A DNA stretch of 51,951 nucleotides, taken from Spirulina sp. SIO3F2. GTDB lineage: Bacteria; Cyanobacteriota; Cyanobacteriia; Cyanobacteriales; Spirulinaceae. The notes beneath the pieces were generated by a model that was given only the letters and a program-made list of their open reading frames with translations, made no database searches and was not told where the DNA came from. Positions 25,968-34,172 of the stretch are shown in pieces. Made by a program: the position numbers and the translations under genes. Location of the stretch: positions 1 to 51,951 of the forward strand of contig JAAHHN010000019.1 in assembly GCA_010672165.1 (NCBI GenBank). Reading direction: 5' to 3'. Within the stretch, counting starts at the first letter, position 1. Each line of letters opens with the position of its first letter.

Positions 25968-27230
25968 ATGAGTCCAAACGCCTTGCTCCAAGATCCCCCT
26001 GTGGTGAGTGACGCTCATTTTTCACCAGAGCAGTTCGATCGCGCTGTGATGACGACCTATGGCCGCTTCCCCATTGCCTTGGAGCGAGGTGAAGGGTGTC
26101 GCGTATGGGACACCGATGGCAAAGCATACCTCGACTGTGTTGCAGGGATCGCCACCTGTACCCTGGGCCATGCCCACCCCGCCTTGGTCAAAGCGCTGAG
26201 CCACCAAATCCAGAAGCTCCACCATGTCTCAAATCTCTATTACATTCCGGAGCAAGGGGCTTTGGCCCAATGGATTGTAGACCATTCCTGTGGCGATCGC
26301 GTTTTCTTCTGTAACTCTGGGGCGGAGGCTAACGAAGCCGCCATCAAACTAGCGCGTAAATATGCCCACGATGTCCAAGAGATCAAACGTCCAGTAATTC
26401 TCACCGCCAATGCCAGTTTCCACGGCCGGACATTGGCGACCATCACCGCCACCGGCCAAACCAAATATCAAAAAGGTTTTGAGCCGTTGGTGCCTGGGTT
26501 TGAATATGTACCCTACAACGATCTGCAAGCCCTAGAAAATGCGATCGCAGATATCGATGAAGGCGATCGTCGGGTGGGGGCTGTCCTCCTGGAACCACTC
26601 CAAGGTGAAGGCGGGGTTCGTCCTGGCGATTTAGCTTATTTCCAAGGTGTTCGCAAAGTGTGTGATGAGAATGGCCTGTTGCTGATCCTCGACGAAGTAC
26701 AAGTGGGGATGGGCCGCACGGGCAAAGTGTGGGGCTATGAGAACCTGGGGATTGAGCCGGATGTCTTTACCAGCGCCAAGGGTCTTGGGGGCGGCATTCC
26801 TATCGGGGCGATGGTCTGTAAATCGAGTTGTGATGTATTGCAACCGGGTAATCATGCCAGTACGTTTGGCGGCAACCCCTTTGCCTGTGCTGCTGGGTTA
26901 GCTGTTGCTCAAGTCCTGGAGAGCGAGGGTTTGCTAGCCAATGCCCAAGAACGCGGCGAACAGCTAAGGGCTAGTTTGAGTGCGATCGCGGTCCAATACC
27001 CCCAGCATATTGCCGAAGTGCGGGGTTGGGGTTTGATTAACGGAGTTGTCTTGAATGATGAGACTGAATTGACTTCAATCAATATTGTTAAAGCGGCAAT
27101 GGATGTGGGTTTACTTCTCGTTCCTGCTGGGCCAAAGGTGGTGCGCTTTGTGCCGCCGCTGGTGATCACGGCTGCGGAGATTGAGGAAGCGGTGCAGAAG
27201 TTTGGCGAGGCGATCGCGGCGGTGGGTTAG
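25968..27230 (+). CDS. argD: Acetylornithine aminotransferase
   Basis: A class III PLP aminotransferase for the fourth step of arginine synthesis, converting N-acetylglutamate semialdehyde to N-acetylornithine. Motifs are DCVAGIATCTLGHAHP, FFCNSGAEANEAAIKLAR, the LILDEVQVGMGRTGK Asp and the PLP lysine in TSAKGLGGGIPIGA. Length 420 is normal. The start ATG follows CAGGAGTTTTCCT, with an AGGAG ribosome site. It is a single gene. Confidence 0.94.
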   Translation: MSPNALLQDPPVVSDAHFSPEQFDRAVMTTYGRFPIALERGEGCRVWDTDGKAYLDCVAGIATCTLGHAHPALVKALSHQIQKLHHVSNLYYIPEQGALAQWIVDHSCGDRVFFCNSGAEANEAAIKLARKYAHDVQEIKRPVILTANASFHGRTLATITATGQTKYQKGFEPLVPGFEYVPYNDLQALENAIADIDEGDRRVGAVLLEPLQGEGGVRPGDLAYFQGVRKVCDENGLLLILDEVQVGMGRTGKVWGYENLGIEPDVFTSAKGLGGGIPIGAMVCKSSCDVLQPGNHASTFGGNPFACAAGLAVAQVLESEGLLANAQERGEQLRASLSAIAVQYPQHIAEVRGWGLINGVVLNDETELTSINIVKAAMDVGLLLVPAGPKVVRFVPPLVITAAEIEEAVQKFGEAIAAVG

Positions 27231-27264
27231 AGCACAGTTTGCAATCTTATTGTTAAACCCGGAT

Positions 27265-27318
27265 GTCAGGGGGCCAGCCCCCCGACACCTCCCGCTGAGG
27301 GGGAGATTGCCCCCTCAG
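27265..27318. repeat. Pair of G/C-rich hairpins
   Basis: The first (27265-27286) pairs GTCAGGGGG with CCCCCCGAC with one mismatch. The second is a perfect 9-bp stem (27295-27303 with 27310-27318). Such paired palindromes are common interspersed repeats in cyanobacteria and may also end the argD transcript. Confidence 0.5.
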
Positions 27319-27390
27319 ACTCCTGCAATAGGGGCCAGTATGTTCAACCCCACCAGTTTCCCCCAGACTTTAAATGCTGATGCTGCACTT

Positions 27391-27434
27391 GTGTTTCGGC
27401 GATCACGAATTACCAAATTATTTTCTTAAGTCCC
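27391..27434. repeat. Interspersed AT-rich repeat, copy 1
   Basis: The stretch from TGTTTCGGCGATCACGAATT to the TTCTTAAGTCCCAT end aligns with 35740-35781 (TTTTGGCGATCGCGTATTAC to TTCTTAAGTTCCAT) with roughly three quarters identity and a 2-bp gap. Confidence 0.4.
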
Positions 27435-27602
27435 ATAGTAAGTAGGTTATTAGCTCCTCAAGTTTTTTAGTTGAAGGCTACCTGAGCCGCTTGCGGCGTC
27501 ACCCCCTTTTTGCAAGGGGGGATCTCGTTAGCAATACGTTTAAATTCAACCCAACCCCATGTTTTCAGCAATCCTTCAGTCAGACCGCCTACCATCTCAC
27601 CC

Positions 27603-27866
27603 ATGACCCCCAATCCCCCTGGCCAAGACTATCTCACCCCAGCCGAATCTGCGGCAGTTGATGCCGCATTGCTTTCAACACCAGAGAAATTCCTTACCCG
27701 CCTGACGATTTCCTCATGGCGGGTGCTGTTGCGCATTGCTCAAGATCAAAATGTGGCCATTGAAGCGCTTACGCCGGAGCAGATTATCGCCTGGTTTGAG
27801 CAAGATAGCAAAACGCGCCGTGAGCAAGGGGTAGATGCGGCAGTCTTGAAATGGGACTCCCAATAA
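27603..27866 (+). CDS. Small conserved protein upstream of the MlaE permease
   Basis: An 87-residue soluble helical protein (DYLTPAESAAVDAALL, FLTRLTISSWRVLLRIAQD, LTPEQIIAWFEQDSKTRREQ). It resembles small cyanobacterial proteins of unknown function. The ATG at 27603 is chosen; the open frame runs further upstream into repeat DNA without support. It lies 20 bp before the MlaE permease gene and is probably co-transcribed with it. Confidence 0.6.
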   Translation: MTPNPPGQDYLTPAESAAVDAALLSTPEKFLTRLTISSWRVLLRIAQDQNVAIEALTPEQIIAWFEQDSKTRREQGVDAAVLKWDSQ

Positions 27867-27886
27867 ATTGGAGTTAAGCATTAAAC

Positions 27887-28645
27887 GTGGCGTACTGGCT
27901 TCAACGGCTGTGGATTGTAATTTTGATGTCGGGCCAGGTGATATGGCGCATGGTAGTGGGGGCAAAATATCCCCGCTGCTATCGTGAGCAGCTTTTTCGG
28001 ACGGGTCCAGGTGCGATCGCGCCTGTCCTCATTGTTGCGCTCTGTGCCAGCGCAATTTTCACGATCCAAACCGCACGAGAGTTGACCCGCTTTGGCGCTG
28101 TGTCGGTGATCGGTGGTGCTTTTGGTTTGGCTTTTTGCCGGGAACTCAACCCGATTCTGGTCGCCTGCATCCTCGCGGGACAGGTGGGTTCTGCCTTTGC
28201 AGCGGAGTTGGGAGCAATGCGTGTCAGCGAGCAAATTGATGCCTTGGTGATGTTGCAAACCAACCCGATCGATTTTCTGGTGATTCCTCGGGTGTTGGCC
28301 TGTTGTGTGATGCTCCCGATTCTGACGATCTGTAGTTTGAGTTTGGGTTTGGTGGGGGGCATGATCGCGGCGGGTCAGTTTTACCAGGTTGCCCCCCCGG
28401 TCTTTTGGGAGGCGATCGCCCAGACTCTAACCCTGGAAGATCTGGGACTGATGTTGCTCAAGAGTGGTCTTTTTGGTTGGGTGGTGGCGTTGATTGGTTG
28501 TACTTGGGGACTGACCGCTCAGGGGGGCGCGAAACAAGTGGGGGAAGCTGCGACCCAAGCGGTGGTGAACACTTGGCTAACCATTTTTGTGCTGGATGTG
28601 GCGATCGCGGCAGGCAGTGCAAATTTGCCTTGGACATTGGGTTAG
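27887..28645 (+). CDS. MlaE-family ABC transporter permease
   Basis: A 252-residue permease of the MlaE/Ttg2B/YrbE family, which moves phospholipids or other lipids between cell membranes together with an MlaF-type ATPase and an MCE-domain protein. Landmarks are FGLAFCRELNPILVACILAGQVGSAFAAELGAM (in parts), MRVSEQIDALVMLQTNPIDFLVIPRV, and five hydrophobic segments. Neither the ATPase nor the MCE protein is in the window, so they must be encoded elsewhere. The start is GTG at 27887. Confidence 0.88.
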   Translation: MAYWLQRLWIVILMSGQVIWRMVVGAKYPRCYREQLFRTGPGAIAPVLIVALCASAIFTIQTARELTRFGAVSVIGGAFGLAFCRELNPILVACILAGQVGSAFAAELGAMRVSEQIDALVMLQTNPIDFLVIPRVLACCVMLPILTICSLSLGLVGGMIAAGQFYQVAPPVFWEAIAQTLTLEDLGLMLLKSGLFGWVVALIGCTWGLTAQGGAKQVGEAATQAVVNTWLTIFVLDVAIAAGSANLPWTLG

Positions 28646-28783
28646 GCGGGTGGGGGACTGACTCAGATAGCCCCGCTATAATGAGCATGAACTAATCTTT
28701 ATTGCGTGATCGCGGGGTTGGAGTTGACAGTGGCGCAGATGTTGAGTTGTTAAAGGTTGGGCGATCGCAATCAATACTAAGTC

Positions 28784-29233
28784 ATGAAGATTTTGACATT
28801 TATAGTAACTGTTTTGGCAGTGCTAGCCCTACCAGCAGCATTCATTGCCGCACTCTTTCATCCCAATAAATATCTTGCCCAAGGGATACGGGGTGCAGTC
28901 GAGTGCGACACTCCGGGAGTCATCATTTTCTTTGCTGTGTTGAGTTATGTGGTTTATGGCTTGGCTTTGGGGGTTTATGGCTTTGGATGGCAACGACAGC
29001 GATCGCGTTTGCATCTGGTGGGTTTTGCGCTTTGTCTAGCAATCCTAATGGGGATGTTTCCCAATACCAAATTAGCCTTTCAGGAAGAAGCCCAAATGCG
29101 TCAACCCTGCGAGGATAAATTTAAGCAATTTGAACTTCAAAGTCTTTTGAATGAAATACCTGCACATCTTCCATTTGCGTTTGGGAAAGCTGCCTTCGTT
29201 AATCGAGGTATCACACAATATTATGAGTTCTAG
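28784..29233 (+). CDS. Small membrane protein of unknown function
   Basis: A 149-residue protein with an N-terminal hydrophobic helix (LTFIVTVLAVLALPAAFIAA), a second (VIIFFAVLSYVVYGLALGVY) and a third (LHLVGFALCLAILMGMF), then a polar tail of about 55 residues. No family is recognised. Its end overlaps the start of the frameshifted DUF6678 gene by 11 bp, which suggests translational coupling. Confidence 0.55.
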   Translation: MKILTFIVTVLAVLALPAAFIAALFHPNKYLAQGIRGAVECDTPGVIIFFAVLSYVVYGLALGVYGFGWQRQRSRLHLVGFALCLAILMGMFPNTKLAFQEEAQMRQPCEDKFKQFELQSLLNEIPAHLPFAFGKAAFVNRGITQYYEF

Positions 29234-29608
29234 AGAGAAGGTATTTAAGGCCATTCAGAAACGTCAGCTTGTGAGCTTCTCGAACAACACACGCTGGCGT
29301 CAGTTTGTGGAGGCGATCGCAGAACTGCCCCCTCAATTTCGTGTCAAATGGCTTTTTGACGATGAACCATCGTCTTGGGGGTCATTGTTCAGTCCAGTGG
29401 AGGGTTATATTGAGCAAGGTCGTCTAGGGCCAATTCCCTTCGGGAAATCGAGTGGGTAGAAATTGATCCGATTCAACGTCAGCGTCGGGGAGCACTGGTG
29501 TCTGATTTAGCACTTGATCACTCAGAAAAAATTGAATCAATTTTGATCACATATCGGCTCACGTTCTCTCGGAATGGCAAAATTCACCGAGTCTTCGGCT
29601 ATCAGTAG
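29223..29608 (+). pseudogene. DUF6678-family gene interrupted by a one-base deletion
   Basis: The first frame (29223 to a TAG at 29457) encodes REKVFKAIQKRQL, NNTRWRQFVEAIAELP, VKWLFDDE and GPIPF. At about 29441 the second frame continues with REIEWVEIDPIQ, SILITYRLTFSRNGKIHRVFGYQ (in parts) and stops at 29608. The joined product has the DUF6678 layout (NTRW, KWL, IExxxxGPIPFxEIEW). Restoring one C at TTC-GGGAAA would rejoin the frames. The gene is therefore a recent pseudogene or a sequencing error. Function of the family is unknown. Confidence 0.65.
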
Positions 29609-29654
29609 CATGGAAGAAATTGAATAAATTCCTTATACAAACCCAAACTATTTC

Positions 29655-29990
29655 CTAGCCCACAGCATACTCTGTGAATTGACGCTTGAACGGCAACTGT
29701 AAACCCAAGACAATATCAGTTTTAGGGATTCCCATTGCCACCAGTTCAGCCGCCACATCACTTTCTAGACCATTATGCTGAAGCCAGATCTTGTTATCTT
29801 GAATATTGAGATGCAAGGCACAACCATAAACACGGCGATCGTTCAGCCACCCCATATACACAAGTTGATAATGGTCATGCTGAGTATCACAAATCAACTC
29901 AGTTTTAACGTCCTGCTGATCACCACTGAGTTCCAAATAAGCCTGTAGCAGGTTTTGAATCTTCTCCCGATATCTGTCTAATCTATCCAT
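29655..29990 (-). CDS. xisI: XisI-like protein
   Basis: A 111-residue protein of the XisI family, first described in Anabaena as needed with XisH for excision of the fdxN element in heterocysts. Family landmarks are DRYREKIQNLL, ELICDTQHDHYQLVYMGW, RVYGCALHLNIQDNKIWLQH and VLGLQLPFKRQFTEYA. It overlaps xisH by 13 bp and follows it, as in most cyanobacteria. No fdxN element or XisF recombinase is in the window, so the pair probably has another role. Confidence 0.93.
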   Translation of the reverse strand: MDRLDRYREKIQNLLQAYLELSGDQQDVKTELICDTQHDHYQLVYMGWLNDRRVYGCALHLNIQDNKIWLQHNGLESDVAAELVAMGIPKTDIVLGLQLPFKRQFTEYAVG

Positions 29991-30394
29991 TGCGCGATCG
30001 CCTCCTGATTGGGTTGATAGATAATCAGCTTCAGATTTTGCTCATTGATCGTCTTCTGAACAACTTTGGTCGCAAAGATTGAAGCGTAAGCATCAGTTGG
30101 AACAGCCAGATACAGATGATGCTCTGGATACTGCTCCTGTAACAGAGAGCGATAGGTCAGATACTGACCCAGAGCTTTATGGAATTCACTAATTGCAGAG
30201 GGTTGGACAAAACTCTTGACTTCAATAGCAATTTTCTGATTTTGTCGTTCCGCAGCTAAAAACTTCTCAGCGCCAAGGTCAACGTAGAGCTTTCCTAACT
30301 CATAAAAGAGTAGAAGTGGGTCATGGGTAATCGTCCAGCCATCTTTTTCGAGGGCGTGGCGAACAATATCATGAAAGGTATCCTTCCTAGACAT
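29978..30394 (-). CDS. xisH: XisH-like protein with a nuclease-like fold
   Basis: A 138-residue XisH family protein. The motif order YVDLGAE and KIAIEVKSF matches the D...ExK core of PD-(D/E)XK nucleases, which the known XisH structures resemble, so DNA cleavage is possible though not established. Other family segments are DIVRHALEKDGW, EFHKALGQYLTYR and YLAVP. It is the first gene of the xisH-xisI pair. Confidence 0.93.
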   Translation of the reverse strand: MSRKDTFHDIVRHALEKDGWTITHDPLLLFYELGKLYVDLGAEKFLAAERQNQKIAIEVKSFVQPSAISEFHKALGQYLTYRSLLQEQYPEHHLYLAVPTDAYASIFATKVVQKTINEQNLKLIIYQPNQEAIAQWID

Positions 30395-30585
30395 CGACTC
30401 TAGGAGATTGATTCTCCAGTTGACCGACGTTCATTATGATAACCAATCATCGGTCTTTTCAACTTGAGCCTGAATTTGAAGCACCTGACTCTCCCTAGAA
30501 AACATTTGAGGAATACTAAAGTTCGGGTCGTTGCTAATCTCCCCTTTCACCGTATGATAACTGCGATCGCCCTCCCCAAACCCCA

Positions 30586-31392
30586 ATGGATAACCCTACC
30601 CTCACCGCTCTCCAACGCCTGATTGAAATTGTCGCCCAACTGCGATCGCCCGAGGGCGGCTGTCCGTGGGACTTGGCCCAAACCCCCCAAACTCTGATCC
30701 CCTACATCATCGAAGAAGCCTACGAAGCTGTTGCTGCGCTCCAAAGTGAAAACACCGACGACATTGCCGAAGAGCTAGGAGACTTATTGTTGCAAGTGGT
30801 GCTGCAATCCCAGATCGCCCAGGAATATGGTCAGTTTGATCTCGCCACGGTTGCCAATGGCATCAGCGATAAACTCATCCGCCGCCATCCCCACGTTTTT
30901 GGAGATCTCAAAACCAATGATGTGGAACAAGTGCGGGCTAACTGGGACGCGATCAAAGCCCAAGAAAAAGGCCTCTCCCCCGAAGTCGCTAACCGCCTAA
31001 GTTATAAACTCGCCCGCTATGCCCGCACTTTACCCCCGATCGCCGCCTGTGCCAAAATCTCCCACAAGTCTGCATCGGCGGGCTTTGAATGGGAATGCAT
31101 CGAAGATGTGTGGGCAAAATTCGAGGAAGAACTCGCCGAATTTAAAGAAGCCGTGCAGAGTGAGGATAAGGCTCACCAAGCGGCTGAACTGGGGGATTTG
31201 CTGTTTACGGTGATCAATCTAGCGCGGTGGTACAAGATTGATCCTGCCCAGGCTCTTCAGGGTACAAACCAACGCTTTATCAACCGCTTGACTAAGATTG
31301 AAGATGTCGCCGATCGTCCCCTAACAGACTACAGCCTAGAAGAACTAGAAGCTCTCTGGCAGCAAGCCAAGCAGCAATTGGCGCAGGGATAG
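30586..31392 (+). CDS. mazG: Nucleoside triphosphate pyrophosphohydrolase MazG
   Basis: Hydrolyses NTPs and dNTPs to monophosphates plus pyrophosphate, helping to clear damaged nucleotides and modulate stress responses. Two tandem MazG domains are present: the first with RSPEGGCPWDLAQTPQTL and EEAYEAVAAL plus ELGDLLLQVVLQ, the second with KFEEELAEFKEAV and ELGDLLFTVINLARW. Length 268 matches bacterial full-length MazG. It converges with the downstream kinase gene, 8 bp apart. Confidence 0.95.
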   Translation: MDNPTLTALQRLIEIVAQLRSPEGGCPWDLAQTPQTLIPYIIEEAYEAVAALQSENTDDIAEELGDLLLQVVLQSQIAQEYGQFDLATVANGISDKLIRRHPHVFGDLKTNDVEQVRANWDAIKAQEKGLSPEVANRLSYKLARYARTLPPIAACAKISHKSASAGFEWECIEDVWAKFEEELAEFKEAVQSEDKAHQAAELGDLLFTVINLARWYKIDPAQALQGTNQRFINRLTKIEDVADRPLTDYSLEELEALWQQAKQQLAQG

Positions 31393-31400
31393 AAAGCAGT

Positions 31401-33125
31401 TTAAGCTGAGCGAGAGGGTCGCACCTTTGCCTTGCCCACGGGCAACTCCAATACGGGGACGGTAAAAGTTACTGTTGAGCCCAAATGCTCACCCATACTA
31501 AAAAACTCAATTGTGCCGCCCATCGTCTCAACCAACTTTTGAGAAATCGCCAAGCCCAAACCTGTGCCACCGTAAGCTTTAGTGCGCGAGGCATCCACCT
31601 GGCTAAAATGTTTAAAGAGCTTATCCCGCTTGTCGAGGGGCACACCAATACCGGTATCCGCGACCCGAACCTTCGCTAAACCAGGCAGGGCGCGATCGCC
31701 CACCAGCACCTGTTGCCGCATCAACTCAGCGCTGATTGTAATGCCACCATCATGGGTAAATTTAATGGCATTCCCCACAAGATTGAGCATAATCTGCAAC
31801 AGCCGTTGGTAGTCACCATACATCTGGATGGGCTCCTTCGAAGGCAAGGGCATAATTTCAAAGCTGAGACCTTTACGGCTGGCTAGGGGTTGGGTTTTAG
31901 ACTCCACATCTTCAAGCAAATCGGGGAGCGAGACTTCGTTAAACTCCAGTTCTAGCTGCCCCGATTCAATTTTGGCGATATCTAAAATATCGTTGATGAT
32001 GTTGAGCAAGTGAAGCGCTGATTTGTGCGCTTCTGTGAGAAATTCTTGCTCCTCCTCTTCATCATCGGCCATGCCATCCAGGATCAAACGCAAAAAGCCG
32101 ATAATGCCATTGAGGGGTGTTCGCAGCTCATGGGACGTACTGGCTAAAAATTCACTCTTGAGCCGGGACGCATCGGCCGCCTGTTGTCCGGCTTGTTCCA
32201 GTTCTCGATACAAATTGGCATGGGCAGTGGCTGTCCCCACATGCGTGGCCAACTCCCGCATGAGCGCAATCTCGGCATCGTTCCAATTCCGGCGGCGATC
32301 GCACTGTTGCAAACAAATTAGGGCATTGCGTCGGCCCTTATAAAAGGTTGAAACCGATAGCATAGACTTGACACCAAACCGACTATGCTCCACATATTCC
32401 ACCGAAAGGGGTTCACTGATGAGCATTGTCTGTTGCAAGTACGGATCAGCCTTGGCTGTCAAGCGCTCACCCAGCATGGAGGAATAGCCCGGTGTGCAAT
32501 ATTCCGAATCCACCTTAAACAGTTGTGCGGCTTCATCAAACGAAATAATCAGGCAACGGGTAACATTGAGACCATCCCCGAGTAATGTAACCGTTTGCTG
32601 CCACAGAATCTCTAAATCCAGGGTCAGATGGATATTACGAGAGATACTGTTCAGGAGATTTTGATAGGGATTTCGGCGAATACTCCGGGTGATTTGCTTG
32701 ACTAAATCTTGATAGCTCGGTTCAGTCAGTGTTCGAGGTAGGGCAGCTTGACGGCGCAATACCTCTTCTTCAATTAATCGCCCCATCACCAAAACAGTGG
32801 TAATCGCCCCATGACGCTGGAGAATCGGACTGATAATCAGCTCTAGAGCCAAGGCGCGATCGCCATAGGTAAACAAACAATGATAGTTTTCCGGAACTCG
32901 GCGTTCCATAACCCGTCGAACCGTTGCAAAGTAGGTGTCTGGGTCAACTGGACGCAGCAAGCGATTAATCTCAGCCAAAGAGATCTCGCTAGGGGTAATG
33001 TTTTGCTCACTCAAAACGGGGCCAAAAAACGATGAATAGCAACCCGAGCTATCCTGCATAAAGACTAGCTCTGCCCCGAGTTCTTGCCACGAGGTCAAAT
33101 TTTGAGTCGTCAATACACTAGCCAT
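31401..33125 (-). CDS. Sensor histidine kinase with PAS-like and GAF domains
   Basis: The N-terminal 130 residues form a PAS-like sensor (MQDSSGCYSSFFGP, then YHCLFTYGDRALALELI). A GAF domain follows at about 180-330 (LDLEILWQQTVTLLGDGLNV through WNDAEIALMRELATHVGTA). The kinase core is complete: STSHELRTPLNGI, NAIKFTHDGG, VADTGIGVP and GGTGLGLAIS. There is no transmembrane segment and no receiver domain. The GAF sequence lacks an obvious chromophore-binding Cys-His pair, so it is not clearly a phytochrome-type sensor. It is encoded alone; its response regulator is not in the window. Confidence 0.9.
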   Translation of the reverse strand: MASVLTTQNLTSWQELGAELVFMQDSSGCYSSFFGPVLSEQNITPSEISLAEINRLLRPVDPDTYFATVRRVMERRVPENYHCLFTYGDRALALELIISPILQRHGAITTVLVMGRLIEEEVLRRQAALPRTLTEPSYQDLVKQITRSIRRNPYQNLLNSISRNIHLTLDLEILWQQTVTLLGDGLNVTRCLIISFDEAAQLFKVDSEYCTPGYSSMLGERLTAKADPYLQQTMLISEPLSVEYVEHSRFGVKSMLSVSTFYKGRRNALICLQQCDRRRNWNDAEIALMRELATHVGTATAHANLYRELEQAGQQAADASRLKSEFLASTSHELRTPLNGIIGFLRLILDGMADDEEEEQEFLTEAHKSALHLLNIINDILDIAKIESGQLELEFNEVSLPDLLEDVESKTQPLASRKGLSFEIMPLPSKEPIQMYGDYQRLLQIMLNLVGNAIKFTHDGGITISAELMRQQVLVGDRALPGLAKVRVADTGIGVPLDKRDKLFKHFSQVDASRTKAYGGTGLGLAISQKLVETMGGTIEFFSMGEHLGSTVTFTVPVLELPVGKAKVRPSRSA

Positions 33126-33222
33126 TGCGTCAAGTTTAAGCGTTTTTACTTGCGATCTAAACGTTATTGTGGGGCAATTCTGTTGCTTACTACAATTGCC
33201 AATTACTCCAATTACTTACTAA

Positions 33223-33453
33223 TCAGTCATTCCATTCACCCCGCGGTGGTACAGGCGGGTTGCGCCGAAAGGTTCGAGCCAATTCTTCATCCGGATTCCG
33301 TTCTCCCCGGAGCCATTGTTTAATGGCAGTCTCAATGATGCGACTGGGATCATTGCTCAAATGTTTTAACTGCTCCACAAGATCAGCGTCTAGCCGAATG
33401 GAGAGTTCAACTTTCTCAGCGAAACGCTGAGAAATGGTGGATGGATCAGTCAT
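33223..33453 (-). CDS. Small ribbon-helix-helix (CopG-like) protein
   Basis: A 76-residue protein with the ribbon-helix-helix pattern EKVELSIRLDADLVEQL followed by NDPSRIIETAIKQWLRGE, then a basic, proline-rich tail (FRRNPPVPPRGEWND). Such proteins bind DNA as dimers and often act as antitoxins, but no toxin gene is adjacent. The ATG at 33453 was chosen because upstream starts only add a non-conserved leader. A closely similar tail recurs in cyanobacterial homologues. Confidence 0.7.
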   Translation of the reverse strand: MTDPSTISQRFAEKVELSIRLDADLVEQLKHLSNDPSRIIETAIKQWLRGERNPDEELARTFRRNPPVPPRGEWND

Positions 33454-33631
33454 GGTTTCCCTATCGATTGCATAGCTTTCAATCATTGTACAAAATTTAC
33501 GTTTGCTGCCCGAGTTGCTACGCAACGCCTTAAACATATCGTTGGATACAGCAATGTTCAAACGGTACGCTAATCATCAGCGTTACAATCTCGCCAACTT
33601 CAGCACTGCTCACTTCAATTTAGATTTTGAC

Positions 33632-33928
33632 ATGTCCTCCCTCTTGACTCGTTTAGAACAATACACGCTCCGCTGCCCCCAAGAAGTGCTTCGGGTCACC
33701 GCTTGGGAAGATAATATCGAAAATATTGTGTTGATCTTTCGTGGCTTTTCTAGTTCCCTAACCTGTCCCACGGCTACTGATCCTGATGTACCGATTCTGA
33801 CAGTAGCGGCTCGAATCGACAGCATCGATCGCCTGATTGCCCCCTATAACCCTGAGCAACCGCAATATCTGGCGCAAGGTCTGGCAATAGCTGAAATGGA
33901 AATGTATCTCGCAGCGCTTGACATCTAG
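33632..33928 (+). CDS. DUF7734 family protein
   Basis: A 98-residue protein of a family shared by cyanobacteria and plant chloroplasts: LLTRLEQYTLRCPQEVLRVT, IVLIFRGFSSSLTCPTATDP, IDSIDRLIAPYNPEQPQYL and the helix LAIAEMEMYL. The ATG at 33632 fits the family start. Function is unknown. Its TAG overlaps the stop of a possible small leftward gene in CTAG. Confidence 0.8.
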   Translation: MSSLLTRLEQYTLRCPQEVLRVTAWEDNIENIVLIFRGFSSSLTCPTATDPDVPILTVAARIDSIDRLIAPYNPEQPQYLAQGLAIAEMEMYLAALDI

Positions 33929-34083
33929 AGGCTCTCATCAATTCGTTCCCAGAGCATTGTCTGGATCTGAGGCAACACAGGGGGATTGCCCCGCCAAGCC
34001 TCTCCTTGCCCAAACAAAACATAGATGTAAACAACCCAAAACTGGACGGAATCTCGCTGACTGCTTACCATAGGGCTGTTCAT
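33925..34083 (-). CDS. Possible small protein of unknown function
   Basis: A 52-residue frame with protein-like composition ([39 protein letters not shown]) starts with ATG at 34083 and ends at a TAG that overlaps the convergent stop at 33925-33928. No ribosome site or family is recognised, so it may be non-coding or a fragment. Confidence 0.35.
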   Translation of the reverse strand: MNSPMVSSQRDSVQFWVVYIYVLFGQGEAWRGNPPVLPQIQTMLWERIDESL

Positions 34084-34172
34084 GTGGTGTGAACAAATTT
34101 GAAGATTGCGCAAATTGGCAACAAATCAAATTAGCAGTTGTTCTCTATTGGTGTGAGGAGCTTAAGCAGCCC

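Larger units (their letters stand above)
27231..27602. other. Repeat-rich intergenic region after argD
   Basis: No gene is seen. It contains two G/C hairpins (27265-27286 and a perfect CTGAGGGGG/CCCCCTCAG at 27295-27318), an AT-rich stretch (27391-27434) resembling one near 35742, and a small hairpin CCCCCTT/AAGGGGG (27502-27520). Confidence 0.5.
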
